A stretch of 64,000 bases of DNA. It comes from Roseiarcus sp963829505. Lineage in GTDB: Bacteria > Pseudomonadota > Alphaproteobacteria > Rhizobiales > Beijerinckiaceae. The translations under genes and the position numbers were made by a program. The stretch lies in the NCBI GenBank assembly GCA_963829505.1, contig CAWHIL010000003.1, forward strand, positions 186,001 to 250,000. The letters are read 5' to 3'. The notes below the pieces were generated by a model. It saw nothing but the letters and a program-made list of their open reading frames with translations. It had not been told where the DNA came from and made no database searches. Below, piece by piece: positions 53,825-63,845 of the stretch (its first letter is position 1; the number at the start of each line of letters is the position of its first letter).

Positions 53825-54975
53825 TCACTCGAACGTGACGAGCGCGTTCTCGGCCGGGTAGTCGTCGACGAACGGCTTCTGCGGTCCGATCGCGCCGAAG
53901 GTGATGGCTTCGGGCGCCGCGACGTCGGCTTCGACCGGGCCGCTCGCGAGGCCGTTTGCGAACACATAGGGGACGCCCTGGCCGGCGAGAAAGGACGGCT
54001 CGTCGTCGATGTGGAAATGCAGGTGCGGCTCCTCCGAACTGCCGGTGTTGCCGACATGGCCGATAAGATCGCCCGCATGCACCTGGTCCCCGACCTTCAC
54101 CCTGACTGTGCCCGGCCGCATATGCGCATAGAAAGCGTAGCGATGCGGCGCGATCTCGACGACGACGTGATTGCCGCCGGCGTTGTCGAAACCAATCGGC
54201 TCGGCATGCTTGCCGGAGTGAGGGACGTTCTCGGCCATGCCGTCGGTCGCATCGACGACCTTGCCGTCGGCGACGCTGTAGACCGGCTGGTCATAGCAGA
54301 AGTAGCTGGCGTTCTGGTCCTCGGGGCCTTTCCATGTCTCGCTCTTGCCGTCGACGGTTCGGACCTGGACGAAATCGATGGCGTAGCGCTGGGCGATGTA
54401 GGGCCTGCCGTTCTCGATGAGAATGGCGCGCCTGTGGGCGGCGTCCTTGCCGTTGCTGACCGAATCGCCGGCGATCCAGGTTCCGCGCAGCGGCGGCGCG
54501 ACGACGATCGGATCTGCTTGCGACACCGCGAGCGGCGCGGGCTCGACGACATGCGTCTCGCCCTTGTCGTCGATCACCGTGATCCGATGCGCGATCGTCG
54601 CCGGCGCCTTCGCCCTGCCGAGGTCGAGCATAAGGAAGACGACCGCCGCGCGCCCGCCCTCGAGCGTTCGTGTGTCCGGAGCTGGCTTCTCGGCGCCGCG
54701 CTGATCGAAGTGCATCATCATGGGGGAAGCGCCGCCGCGTCGAACGTCGCGGTCGTCTCGCCCGCCCGCGCCTCGACTTTGTCGATGACGTAACGGCTGT
54801 CGACGAAGTTCGTGAGCGCCATCTCGTAGACGATTTTGGTCGCTCCGTCCTGCACGAGCGGACCCGGCTCGTTGAGAAAGGAGACCGCGATCTGCGGCGG
54901 ATGCGGGTCGGCGGCGAGCGCGGATCGGGCGAGCGCGACAAGCGCGCCTGCGAGGACGAACGCCATGAGCTTCAA
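53825..54975 (-). CDS. Secreted M23-family peptidase (frameshifted)
   Basis: Two pieces in different frames. 54718-54975 gives a signal peptide (1-21) and a beta-sandwich start (KIVYEMALTNFVDSRYVIDK). 53825-~54718 gives the rest of the sandwich (GGRAAVVFLMLDLG) and the M23 domain with NHVVVEIAPHRYAFYAHMRPG and the metal-site EEPHLHFHI. The stop of the first overlaps the start of the second, but adding one base to the run at 54722-54726 fuses them as ALPPMMMHFDQRGAE, giving one ~383-aa exported protein of the usual layout. The HxH is present; the first metal His is less clear, so peptidase activity may be lost. Confidence 0.82.
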
Positions 54976-54995
54976 GGGGAGGTTTCTCCGTTCGG

Positions 54996-55559
54996 TCAGG
55001 GCGCGGCTTTGGCGATCCGGCTATGAACTTCGGCGGTCATCGTCTCGATGCGCCGGACGAGCGTGCTCACGGTCTCGGTCAGTTCGGTGTTCTGACGCAG
55101 GAGCTTCTCGACCGTCTCGGTAAGCGACGTGTTCTGCTGCAGCATGTCGAACATCAGTCCGGACTGCTTCTGCATCTGCTGCTGGCGGTCCTCGTTGATC
55201 TGGTGAAGCTCCTCGCGGTGCTGTGCGTCGGCAACGCTCATCGCCTTGTCGCGGTCGGCCTGCCGGGTCTGGGCGAGCAGAATGAGCGGCGCGGCGTAAG
55301 CGGCCTGGGTCGAGAAGGCGAGGTTGAGGAGAATGAACGGATAGACGTCGAACTGCGTCCATCCGACGACGTTCACCAGGATCCAGACCGCGACGATGAG
55401 CGTCTGGGCGATCAGGAAGGTCGGGGTGCCGAAGAACCGGGCGAAGCCCTCGGCCTTCAAACCGAACCAGTCGCCGCCGAAGACCGATTTGAGATGCGAA
55501 TGGGGGAGGTGAAACCGCCGCGCCTGTTCGTGACTGACGAGAACCTTGTCGTCGCTCAT
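54996..55559 (-). CDS. DUF1003 family membrane protein
   Basis: 187 aa. Two membrane helices (about 46-65 and 75-95) around NVVGWTQFDVYPFILLNLAF, the DUF1003 hallmark, with a following AAPLILLAQTRQADRDKAMS. The last ~70 residues are a coiled coil with near-repeats NTSLTETVEKLLRQ and NTELTETVSTLVRR. Role unknown. GGAGGGG lies 6-10 bases upstream of the ATG at 55559. It precedes the M23 gene on the same strand by 20 bases and could lead its transcript. Confidence 0.9.
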   Translation of the reverse strand: MSDDKVLVSHEQARRFHLPHSHLKSVFGGDWFGLKAEGFARFFGTPTFLIAQTLIVAVWILVNVVGWTQFDVYPFILLNLAFSTQAAYAAPLILLAQTRQADRDKAMSVADAQHREELHQINEDRQQQMQKQSGLMFDMLQQNTSLTETVEKLLRQNTELTETVSTLVRRIETMTAEVHSRIAKAAP

Positions 55560-55785
55560 GACCCCCCCTCCCATCCGCACTGATCGCCTCGGGCGACTTC
55601 GTCGCCGGGCCCGGGCTGAGAATACACGAGGCGGCGTTCGATGGGAGTGGCCGCGCGAGAGCAGCTCTCTCGACCTCCGCGGGCGCCTTGTGCGGCGGCA
55701 GGGAAATGGCTATGGACAATAGTCTACCGGCTTACTGGAATATGCCCGGCAGCCGCTTCCGGAGCGGGTCCCTCGGAGGAACATC

Positions 55786-57072
55786 ATGTCCCAAAAACCT
55801 GAAACGCTTGCCTTGCACGCCGGCTGGCGCGCCGATCCGGCGACCGGCGCGGTCGCGGTGCCGATCTATCAGACGACCTCCTACCAGTTTCAGAGCGCCG
55901 AGCACGCGGCAAACCTGTTCGCGCTGAAGGAACTCGGCAACATCTACACCCGCATCATGAACCCGACCAACGACGTGCTCGAGAAGCGCGTGGCCGCGCT
56001 CGAAGGGGGCGTGGGCGCGCTGGCGCTCGCGAGCGGGCAGGCGGCGTCGGCGTTTGCGATCCAGAACCTTGCGCGCGCCGGCGACAACGTCGTCTCCTCG
56101 ACCGACCTCTACGGCGGTACGTGGAACCTCTTCGCCAACACGATGAAGGATCAGGGGATCGAGGTGCGCTTCGTCAACCCGGACGATCCGGAGAACTTCG
56201 CCCGGGCGACCGACGACAAAACCCGCGCCTATTATGCCGAGACGCTGCCGAACCCGAAGCTGATCGCCTTCCCGATCGCGGAAGTGGCGGCGATCGGCAA
56301 GCGCTTCGGCATTCCGCTCATCATGGACAACACCGCAGCGCCGATCCTGACCCGGCCGTTCGACCACGGCGCGGCGATCATCGTCTATTCCTCGACCAAG
56401 TACCTCGGCGGGCACGGCACCTCGATCGGCGGACTGCTCGTCGACAGCGGCACGTTCCCGTGGGAGGACCATAAAGGCCGCCAGCCGGCGCTGAACACGC
56501 CCGATCCGAGCTACCACGGCGCGATCTGGACGGAGGCGGTGAAGCCGCTCGGGCCGATCGCCTACATCATCAAGGCGCGGGTGACGCTTTTGCGCGACCT
56601 CGGCTCGGCGATGTCGCCGTTCAACGCCTTCCTGACGCTTCAGGGCGTCGAGACGCTGCCTCTGCGGATCGAGCGCCATTCGGCGAACGCGTCCGCCGTC
56701 GCGGCGTGGCTCGCCAAGCGTCCCGAGGTGACGAAGGTCATCCATCCGTCGCAACAGAAGGGCGAGGCGCGCCGGCGGGCGGAGAAGTACCTCAAGGGCG
56801 GCGAGGGCGGCCTTGTCGGCTTCGAGATCAAGGGCGGCAAGGAGGCGGGCAAGACGTTCATCGACGCGCTGAAGCTTCTCTACCACGTCGCCAACATCGG
56901 CGACGCCCGCTCGCTCGCCATCCACCCGGCGACCACGACGCACTCGCAGTTGACGCCCGAGGACCAGCTCGCGACCGGCGTGTCGGAGGGCTACGTGCGC
57001 CTGTCGATCGGCATCGAGCACATCGACGACATCCTCGCCGACCTCGATCAGGCGCTGAAGGCGGCGGGGTAA
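55786..57072 (+). CDS. metY: O-acetylhomoserine sulfhydrylase
   Basis: 428-aa PLP enzyme of the Cys/Met metabolism family, making homocysteine (or methionine) from O-acetylhomoserine. K205 in SSTKYLGGHGTSIGG binds PLP; ASGQAASAFAI, NPTNDVLEKR and the C-terminal SIGIEHIDDILADLDQAL are family signatures. A small hairpin (CCGCTTCCGGAGCGG) precedes the GGAGGAA ribosome site, but no known SAM riboswitch is recognised. Confidence 0.95.
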   Translation: MSQKPETLALHAGWRADPATGAVAVPIYQTTSYQFQSAEHAANLFALKELGNIYTRIMNPTNDVLEKRVAALEGGVGALALASGQAASAFAIQNLARAGDNVVSSTDLYGGTWNLFANTMKDQGIEVRFVNPDDPENFARATDDKTRAYYAETLPNPKLIAFPIAEVAAIGKRFGIPLIMDNTAAPILTRPFDHGAAIIVYSSTKYLGGHGTSIGGLLVDSGTFPWEDHKGRQPALNTPDPSYHGAIWTEAVKPLGPIAYIIKARVTLLRDLGSAMSPFNAFLTLQGVETLPLRIERHSANASAVAAWLAKRPEVTKVIHPSQQKGEARRRAEKYLKGGEGGLVGFEIKGGKEAGKTFIDALKLLYHVANIGDARSLAIHPATTTHSQLTPEDQLATGVSEGYVRLSIGIEHIDDILADLDQALKAAG

Positions 57073-57081
57073 TGGCGAACT

Positions 57082-57152
57082 CTCTCCCGTTCGCGGGAGA
57101 GGGCAGGGTGAGGGCGAGGTATGCGGGAGAAGGGGCTACCCCCGCTCCCGCA
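57082..57152. terminator. Double hairpin between convergent metY and smpB
   Basis: CTCTCCCG-TTCG-CGGGAGAG (57082-57101) is a perfect 8-bp stem with TTCG loop and a copy of the dispersed CTCTCCC repeat. It is followed by a second stem, ATGCGGGAG ... CTCCCGCAT (57120-57153). Both lie between convergent genes, and the second overlaps the smpB 3' end. A shared bidirectional terminator function is inferred. Confidence 0.6.
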
Positions 57153-57612
57153 TGAGGCGCGACTTGTCGCGGTTCCAGTCGCGCGCCTTCTCGGTCTCGC
57201 GCTTGTCGTGCAGCTTCTTGCCGCGCCCGAGCGCGAGGGCGATCTTGGCGCGGCCCCTGGCGTTGAAATAGATGCGCAAGGCGACGATCGTCATGCCCTC
57301 GCGCTCGACCCCCTTGGCCAGCCGGGCGATCTCCTTGGCGTGAAGCAGGAGCTTTCGCGGCCGCTTCGGCTCGTGGTTGAAGCGGTTGGCTTGCAGGTAT
57401 TCCGGAATGTTGGCGTTGTAGAGGATCGCCTCGCCGTTACGGTCGACGGAGGCGTAGCTTTCGGCGATGGTCGCCTTGCCGGTGCGCAGCGACTTGACCT
57501 CGGGGCCGGTCAGCATGATGCCGGCCTCGAACGTCTCGCCGAGCTCGTAATCGTAGCGGGCTCGGCGGTTGTCGGCGACAACCTTGAAGTTGGGCGGATC
57601 CTTTTCTGCCAT
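57136..57612 (-). CDS. smpB: tmRNA-binding protein SmpB
   Basis: 158 aa. SmpB is the essential partner of tmRNA in trans-translation, rescuing stalled ribosomes. Seen are the beta-barrel (ARYDYELGETFEAGIMLTGPEVKSLR, in part), HEPKRPRKLLLHAKEI and the basic C-terminal tail KARDWNRDKSRLMRERG that enters the mRNA channel. ssrA (tmRNA) itself is not in the window. Same strand as dapA; the dapA-smpB order is usual in this group. Confidence 0.97.
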   Translation of the reverse strand: MAEKDPPNFKVVADNRRARYDYELGETFEAGIMLTGPEVKSLRTGKATIAESYASVDRNGEAILYNANIPEYLQANRFNHEPKRPRKLLLHAKEIARLAKGVEREGMTIVALRIYFNARGRAKIALALGRGKKLHDKRETEKARDWNRDKSRLMRERG

Positions 57613-57665
57613 CGCGGGTCAGCCCCGGCCGTGGGGCGCGCTTTCGACGCGCGCCCCTGCGGCGC

Positions 57666-58559
57666 TCAGGCGTTCAGGAGCCCGGCGTGAACGAGCGCGC
57701 GCCGGATGGCGGTCTCGGTCGTCTCTTTCACTGGCAGAAGCGGCAGGCGGGTTTCGTCGCGGGCGCGCCCGAGCACGCTCAGGGCGTATTTGGTCCCGTT
57801 GACGCCGGGTTCGAGGAAGATCGCGGCGTGCAGCGGCGCGAGCCGGTCCTGCAACTTGAGCGCGTGGTCCCAGTCGCCCTTGAACACCGCCTCCATCTGC
57901 TGCGAGCAGAGTTCGGGCGCCACATTGGCGGTCACCGAGATGCAACCGTGGCCGCCGGCGGCCATTGCGGCGAGCGCGGTCATATCTTCGCCCGAAAGCT
58001 GCATAAAGTCCGCCCCAATCGCGTGGCGCTGGCGCGACACCCTGCCGACGTCTCCCGTTGCGTCCTTGACGCCGACGATGTTCGCCAGGTCCGCCAGGCG
58101 CTTCATGGTCTCGACGGACATGTCGATGACGCTTCTGGGCGGAATGTTGTAGATGATGATGGGAATGCCGATGGCGTCGTTGATGGCCTTGAAGTGCTGG
58201 TAGAGTCCTTCCTGGGTAGGCTTGTTGTAGTAAGGGGTGACGACGAGCACCGCGTCGGCGCCGGCGCGCTCGGCGTGGCGGGCGAGCGCTATCGCTTCGG
58301 CCGTGTTGTTGGAGCCCGCTCCGGCGATCACCGGCACCCGGCCGCGCGCCTCGTCGATGCAGATGTCGACGACGCGGCGGTGCTCCTCGTGGGTCAAGGT
58401 CGGGCTTTCGCCGGTCGTTCCGCAGGGCACGAGGCCGTGCGACCCGGACGCGATCTGCCAGTCGACCAGCGCCCTGAAGACCTGTTCGTCGACCGCGCCG
58501 TCCCTGAAGGGGGTGACCAGCGCGGGCATCGAGCCGTGGAACTTCGCCCGTTCTCTCAT
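57666..58559 (-). CDS. dapA: 4-hydroxy-tetrahydrodipicolinate synthase
   Basis: 297-aa aldolase of lysine/diaminopimelate synthesis, condensing pyruvate with aspartate semialdehyde. The Schiff-base Lys165 (IVGVKDATGD), Tyr137 (IIIYNIPPR) and GTTGES at 47-52 are in place. The ATG at 58559 is preferred to the frame's earlier codons because MRERAKFHGSMPALVTPF begins the family. Divergent from slt and 53 bases upstream of smpB. Confidence 0.96.
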   Translation of the reverse strand: MRERAKFHGSMPALVTPFRDGAVDEQVFRALVDWQIASGSHGLVPCGTTGESPTLTHEEHRRVVDICIDEARGRVPVIAGAGSNNTAEAIALARHAERAGADAVLVVTPYYNKPTQEGLYQHFKAINDAIGIPIIIYNIPPRSVIDMSVETMKRLADLANIVGVKDATGDVGRVSRQRHAIGADFMQLSGEDMTALAAMAAGGHGCISVTANVAPELCSQQMEAVFKGDWDHALKLQDRLAPLHAAIFLEPGVNGTKYALSVLGRARDETRLPLLPVKETTETAIRRALVHAGLLNA

Positions 58560-58720
58560 TGCCCTCTGTCCATCGATCGGACGGCCGCGCGGCGATCCGC
58601 CGGCCGGGCGAGACACATAGACCCGCGGGCCCCCGCGCGAAAGGGAAAACAGGCGCCGGGGGAAGGGTTAACGATTCGTCAACAAACTCGCTCCATCCTC
58701 GCTGCGAAGGACGCTTTCGC

Positions 58721-61005
58721 ATGAGGATTGGGCCTTCCGCCGCGTTTCTCGCCTCCGTCGCCGCCATCGTCGCCGCCGCCTCGCTCGAGCACGCGCGGTT
58801 CGGCAAGCCGTGGCAGACGGACCGTGCGCCCGAGTTCCGCGAGCCGGCGCCGATCGCCAAACTGGAGGCGAAGCCGGCCGACAAGCCCGCCGACGGGCTC
58901 GACCTTTCGATGCTCCTGAAGCGCGGTTTCGCCTGGCTCGAGCGCCGGGACGACGGCGACCGCGGCCGGCCGGCTGAACCCGCCGCCAGCCCCACCCCGC
59001 CCGCGCCGGCCGATACCCAGGCCGCCGCGCCGCCGGCGGCCGTCGCCGTGGATGTCGCGGCCGCGACCCTCGCCGAGGACGTCGCGGCGCTCATCCGGCA
59101 CGCCTTCGGCCTCGGCTCGCCGCCCGCTCCGCCGCCGGTCCTGTCGCCGGCGGCCGTCGCCTGGCGCAAGGGCGACCTTGCGGGCCTCGCGGCGCTGGCG
59201 AAAGCCGAGACCGACCCCGACCGCCGTCTCGCCCTCGAATGGGCGGCGCTGAGGGGCGATCCGCACCCGACGTTTACGGCGCTCAGCGCCTTCGCGACCG
59301 CGCATCCCGGCTGGGCCGGCGACGGCTACCTGCGCGGCCGCGAGGAGGCCGAGCTTCTCATCCACCCGACCGAGCCCGCCGACGTCTCGTCCTTCTTCGC
59401 CGCCGAGCCGCCGGCCTCGAGCGCCGGCAAGGTGGCGCTCGCCCGGGCCCTCGGCGCCTCCGGCCATATCGACGGGGCGATCTCGGCGGTGCGCGCGCTC
59501 TGGCGCGACAGCACGCTCGACCCGTGGACCGAAGCGGAAGTCCTGCGCGAGTTCGGGCCGGTGCTGACGCTCGCCGATCACAAGCGCCGCGCCGACCGGC
59601 TTCTCTACGTCGAAAGCTGGGCCGCGGCCTATCGCGCCGCGGCGCTCGCGGGGCCCGACGAGACGAAGCTCGCCGACGCGCGCTACGCGGCGGCGCGCGG
59701 CCCCCTCAGCGCGGCCCTCATCAAGGCCGTGCCGGATTCCATGAAGTCGGATCCGGGCTCCTCTTCGCCCGCGTGCAGGACGCGAGACGAGCGAACCGTG
59801 TGTACGAGGCCGCCTCGCTGCTGCAGCTTGCGCCCGCCGACCGCGACGCGCTCGTCAGCCCCGACCGCTGGTGGAGCGAGCGGCGGATGGTGGCCCGCGC
59901 GCTCCTCGACCTCAACGAGCCGAAGCTCGCCTTCGCGCTTTGCGCCGGCGCCGCGCGCCCCGACGAGAGCGCCAACGAGGTCGACCGGCAGTTCCACGCC
60001 GGCTGGATTGCGCTGCGCTTCCTCGGCGACCCGAAGGAGGCGGCCGACCGATTCGCGCTCGCGGCGGTCGCGGCCGAGACGCCGCTCTCGATCGCCCGCG
60101 CCGAATACTGGCGGGGACGCGCCGCCGACGCGCTCGGCGACGGCGACGAGGCGAAGCTGCATTACGAGAACGCGGCGACCCAGCCCGTCGCCTATTACGG
60201 CCAGCTCGCCGCCGGCAAGCTCGGCATGAAGCGTCTGCCGCTCCGGACGCCGGCGGCAGCGGCCGACGGCAAGGACCGCAACGACGCGGTGCGCGCGACC
60301 GAGGCGCTCTATGCCGAGGGGCTCGACGACCTCGCTGCGGGGCTCGCCTACGAGGCGGCGCGCACCTGGCGGGACGAGCCGCAGATGGCGGCGATGGCCG
60401 AGGTCTTGAAGCGCCACGGCGACGCCGCGACCGAGGTCCAGTTCGGCAAGATCGCGATGCTGAGAGGCTACGCCTTCGACGCGATGGCCTTCCCCTCGTC
60501 GGGCGTGCCGGCCTTCCTGCCGCTCGCCCATTCGGCCGATCTCGCCAGCGTCTACGCGGTCGCGCGGCAGGAGAGCGAGTTCGTCTGGCGGGCGGCTTCG
60601 GGCGCGGGGGCGAAGGGCCTCATGCAGATCCTGCCCTCGACGGCGGCCTCGACCGCGCGGCGCCTCGGCGTCGCCTACGACGAAGTGCGCCTCATCGCCG
60701 ATCCTGCCTTCAACACCCAGCTTGGCGCGGCCTTCCTCGGCCAGGTGATGGAGGACATCCCGGGTTCGCCCGAACTCGCGTTCGCCGCCTACAACGCCGG
60801 GCCCGGCCGCGTCGCCCAATGGATCGCGGCCTATGGCGACCCGCGCAAGGGGGCGGACCCCGTCGACTGGGTCGAGCGCATCCCCTTCGACGAGACGCGC
60901 GACTACGTCCAGCGGGTGCGCGAGAACCTCGGCGTCTACCGCCAGCGCTTCGAGGACGGGCAGGCGCCGACGGCGGAGCTGTCGGCGCGGCTGGCGAAGG
61001 ACTGA
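58721..61005 (+). CDS. slt: Soluble lytic transglycosylase (frameshifted)
   Basis: About 761 aa after correction. Signal/anchor at 5-22, a Pro/Ala-rich linker (AASPTPPAPADTQAAAPPAA, ~85-105), a long helical superhelix, and a C-terminal SLT domain with catalytic Glu in YAVARQESEFVWRAASGAGA, then GLMQILPSTA and AAYNAGPGRV. The first frame runs to ~59755, the second from ~59758; adding one G to the GGG at 59755-59757 gives SDPGLLFARVQDARRA. It cuts peptidoglycan glycan strands to 1,6-anhydro ends. slt divergent from dapA is the usual rhizobial arrangement. Confidence 0.92.
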
Positions 61006-61042
61006 GGCGCGACCGTCGAGACGCGCGTTGCCTTAAGGCGTC

Positions 61043-61441
61043 GATCCGCCCGCGCCATTCGCAACCCCGATTCGAGCCTTTTCAACGCCTTGCGGCGCCA
61101 ATCGCAACCCGGCGTAACTGCCAGGCGCCCACCAGCGACCTCGTCCTGAGGAGCGGCGCCGCAGGCGACGCGTCTCGAAGGACGCTCTCCGGGACACAAC
61201 GTCCTTCGAGACGCCTGCTTCGCAGGCTCCTCAGGACGAGGGCAGTGTTTGGAGCCGCCCCTTCTTGGCAGTCACAATCCGACGTGGCTCCGAGGCAGGG
61301 GGCTCCGTCTTCGCGAGGAGCGAAGCGACGCGGCGATCCAGACACGCCCGCCGCCTCCGGTAACCGGCGGATTCCTCCGCCGACGTACCGAAGCATGGGC
61401 GCAAGTGGCCTCTGGATCGCCACGCTTCGCTCGCGATGACG
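61043..61441. repeat. Direct repeat block, copy 1 (two palindrome families inside)
   Basis: First of two near-identical ~0.4-kb blocks. It holds the CTCGTCCTGAGGAG palindrome (61139-61241), then a unique stretch, then a TCGCGAGGAGCGAAGCG ... CGCTTCGCTCGCGA palindrome (61311-61436). Copy 2 starts 464 bases later and differs by a few substitutions and two small compensating indels near 61383. No gene is seen in it. Confidence 0.92.
61139..61241. repeat. CTCGTCCTGAGGAG palindrome, copy 1
   Basis: CCTCGTCCTGAGGAG at one end and CTCCTCAGGACGAGG at the other, with inner GCGTCTCGAAGGACG / CGTCCTTCGAGACGC arms; the centre differs from the copy at 31876. Confidence 0.9.
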
Positions 61442-61504
61442 GCGCTGCAAGCTTATGGCTGGAGTTGGGCCGGCCAAAGCGTCCTTCGACAGGTGTCGAG
61501 GGAT

Positions 61505-61905
61505 TGATCCGCCAATCGCCAATCGCAACCCCAATTCGAGCCTTTTCAACGCCTTGCGGCGCCAATCGCAACCCGGCGTAACTGCCAGGCGCCCAACAGC
61601 GACCTCGTCCTGAGGAGCGGCGCCGCAGGCGACGCGTCTCGAAGGACGCTCTCCGGGACACAACGTCCTTCGAGACGCCTGCTTCGCAGGCTCCTCAGGA
61701 CGAGGGCAGTGTTTGGAGCCGCCCCTTCTTGGCAGTCACAATCCGACGTGGCTCCGAGGCAGGGGGCTCCGTCTTCGCGAGGAGCGAAGCGACGCGGCGA
61801 TCCAGACACGCCCGCCGCCTCCGGTAACCGGCGGATTCCTCCGCCGAACGTCCCGAAGCATGGGCGCGGTGGCCCCTGGGTCGCCGCGCTACGCTCGCGA
61901 TGACG
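61505..61905. repeat. Direct repeat block, copy 2
   Basis: Second copy of the 61043 block, offset by 464 bases through most of its length. It contains the palindromes at 61603-61705 and ~61775-61900. About 63 bases of single-copy sequence separate it from copy 1. Short open frames in it are antisense/sense shadows of the repeat and occur identically in both copies. Confidence 0.92.
61603..61705. repeat. CTCGTCCTGAGGAG palindrome, copy 2
   Basis: Same palindrome as at 61139, including the same central bases, showing that the whole block and not only the palindrome was duplicated. Confidence 0.9.
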
Positions 61906-62300
61906 AGGGTGGGAGCCTGTGGCTTGGCGTGTAGGCGACAAGATTGTTCCCGTACGGGACGGGGCGTGCCTGAGCCGTCGCGTCGGCGAACAAGGTTGGG
62001 CGGGCAGGAGTTGTTTCGGCCTCATCAGAAACACCGTATTCGAAAATTCGGATTTATGCAAGAAATATCCGCGGGGTTCCGTAGATTTTCTGCACGCCGT
62101 CTTCGAGCCAGTCCCGTTGGGCGCGACGCTGGGGCAGCCTGATCCGTCGCTTGCGCCCCTTCCCTCGCATGATCGCTGACCTGCCACAGAAGGCGGGGAA
62201 ACGCAGGCTTGCCCCATTGAGTGGCGGCGCATCGGTCGATAGACCTCGGCGAAACCGTCAGCACGCCTGCGGCGCCGAGCGACATGGGAGATACAGAGGC

Positions 62301-63014
62301 TTGGCCGGACATACCGTTACATCCTACGACAGGGAGCTCGACGCGCTTCAGCGCCTCATCGCCGAAATGGGCGGGGTCGCCGAGACGATGGTGGTCAAGG
62401 CTGTGGACGCGCTTGCCGACGCCGACATCGCACTCGCCCAAGAGGTCGTCGAGACGGATTTCCGTCTCGACCGGCTGCAACGCGAGGTCGAGGATCTCGC
62501 GGTCATGACGATCGCCCGCCGTCAGCCCGTATCGATCGATTTGCGCGAACTGGTCGGCGCCATTCGGGTGGCCGGCGATCTCGAACGGGTCGGCGACCTC
62601 GCGAAGAATATCGCCAAGCGAGCGATCAAGATCGGCGGGCAAGCCCGATTTCCCCGGGCGATCGTCGGACTGAGGCACATGAACGAGGTCGCCACCGAAT
62701 CCATGAAGGACGTGCTCGACGCATATGTGCAACGCGACGTCGAACGAGCCCGCAATGTCTGGGACCGCGATGTCGATCTGGACGCGCTCGAGGATTCGGT
62801 CTTTCGCGATCTCTTGACCTCGATGATGGAAGACCCGCGCAACATCTCGTTCTGCGCCCATCTTCTGTTCTGCTCCAAGAACATCGAGCGGATCGGCGAT
62901 CACGCCACCAACATTGCCGAAACCGTCGTCTACATCGCAACCGCCCAGGCGATGGCGGACCGCCCGCACGGACCTCAGGTGACCGACGTCGACGCCCAGG
63001 GGTCGGCGGCGTGA
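62301..63014 (+). CDS. phoU: Phosphate-signalling protein PhoU
   Basis: 237 aa with the two three-helix PhoU repeats: ELDALQRLIAEMGGVAETMV, TIARRQPVSIDLRELVGAIRVA (in part), and in the second DRDVDLDALEDSVFRDLL, FCSKNIERIGDHATNIAE. PhoU restrains phosphate uptake and the PhoR-PhoB signal. A TTG at 62301 (giving xAGHTVTSYDREL) fits both family length and a GGGAG 10 bases upstream; longer in-frame readings to 62151 look unlike the family. It is followed by a DUF47 gene and pit, not by pstSCAB. Confidence 0.9.
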   Translation: MAGHTVTSYDRELDALQRLIAEMGGVAETMVVKAVDALADADIALAQEVVETDFRLDRLQREVEDLAVMTIARRQPVSIDLRELVGAIRVAGDLERVGDLAKNIAKRAIKIGGQARFPRAIVGLRHMNEVATESMKDVLDAYVQRDVERARNVWDRDVDLDALEDSVFRDLLTSMMEDPRNISFCAHLLFCSKNIERIGDHATNIAETVVYIATAQAMADRPHGPQVTDVDAQGSAA

Positions 63015-63191
63015 AGCGCGGCGAGGCGGACGAAGCGCGCGTTTCCACGCCAGGCGCTCCCTCTTCTCGATCGATCCGCGGGATGCGCCGGCCTGCGGCG
63101 ACATGGCGCCGAACGGTCGGGGAATTGGCGTGGCGTCGGCATCCGGAAACGCTTAGATAGCGCCGCTTTTCAATAGGAGCCCGATTCCACG

Positions 63192-63833
63192 GTGCGTTGG
63201 TTTCAAAGACTTCTGCCGCGCGAAGACAAGTTCTTCGACCTGTTCGAGCGCCATTCAGAGACGCTGGTGGCGGGCGCGGAGGCTCTGCGGAGGCTGTTTC
63301 AGAACGGCGGCGACATCGCGGGGAACTGCCAGACCATCATCGACAAGGAGAACGAGGCCGATCTCATCGCGCGGGAGGTGATGCAGTCGGTGCGCCGCAC
63401 CTTCATCACTCCGTTCGATCGAAGCGACATTCAGGACCTCATCCAGTCGATGGACGACGCGATCGACCAGATGCATCAGACCGTCAAGACCATATCCCTG
63501 TTCGAGTTCCGGGAATTCGTGCCGATGATGAGCGATATGACGGCGCTCGCGGTCGAGGCCGCCCACCTGACATTGAAAGCGATCCCCCTCTTGCGGGAGA
63601 TTGTCACGAACGCCGCCGCGATCAACGCCTATGCGGAGGCGGTCACGCATCTGGAGGGCGAGTCGGACCACCTCTACGACGAGGGCATCCGCGAACTCTA
63701 CCACCGGCACAAGGATCGCGACCCCATGGGGTTCATCATTGGATCGCAGATCTACGAGCACCTCGAAAAGGTCCTCGACCGATTTGAAGACGTCGCGGAG
63801 CGCGTCAACGGCATCGTCATCGAGCACGTCTAG
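63192..63833 (+). CDS. DUF47 (PhoU-like) phosphate transport regulator
   Basis: 213-aa helical protein of the DUF47/YkaA family, distantly PhoU-like: LPREDKFFDLFERHSETLV, then IIDKENEADLIAREVMQSV, RRTFITPFDRSDIQDLIQSMDD (in part) and the C-terminal EKVLDRFEDVAERVNGIVIE. These proteins sit beside and probably gate Pit transporters. GTG start at 63192. 12 bases before the pit start, so probably one transcript. Confidence 0.93.
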   Translation: MRWFQRLLPREDKFFDLFERHSETLVAGAEALRRLFQNGGDIAGNCQTIIDKENEADLIAREVMQSVRRTFITPFDRSDIQDLIQSMDDAIDQMHQTVKTISLFEFREFVPMMSDMTALAVEAAHLTLKAIPLLREIVTNAAAINAYAEAVTHLEGESDHLYDEGIRELYHRHKDRDPMGFIIGSQIYEHLEKVLDRFEDVAERVNGIVIEHV

Positions 63834-63845
63834 GCGCAGGCAGTC

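Noticed and set aside
55690..55785. Possible SAM riboswitch in front of metY
   Set aside because: The leader has one small hairpin but lacks the conserved core of SAM-II or other SAM aptamers that I could recognise.
61043..61905. CRISPR array
   Set aside because: Only two copies, each ~0.4 kb and palindromic, not short repeats with spacers; no cas genes.
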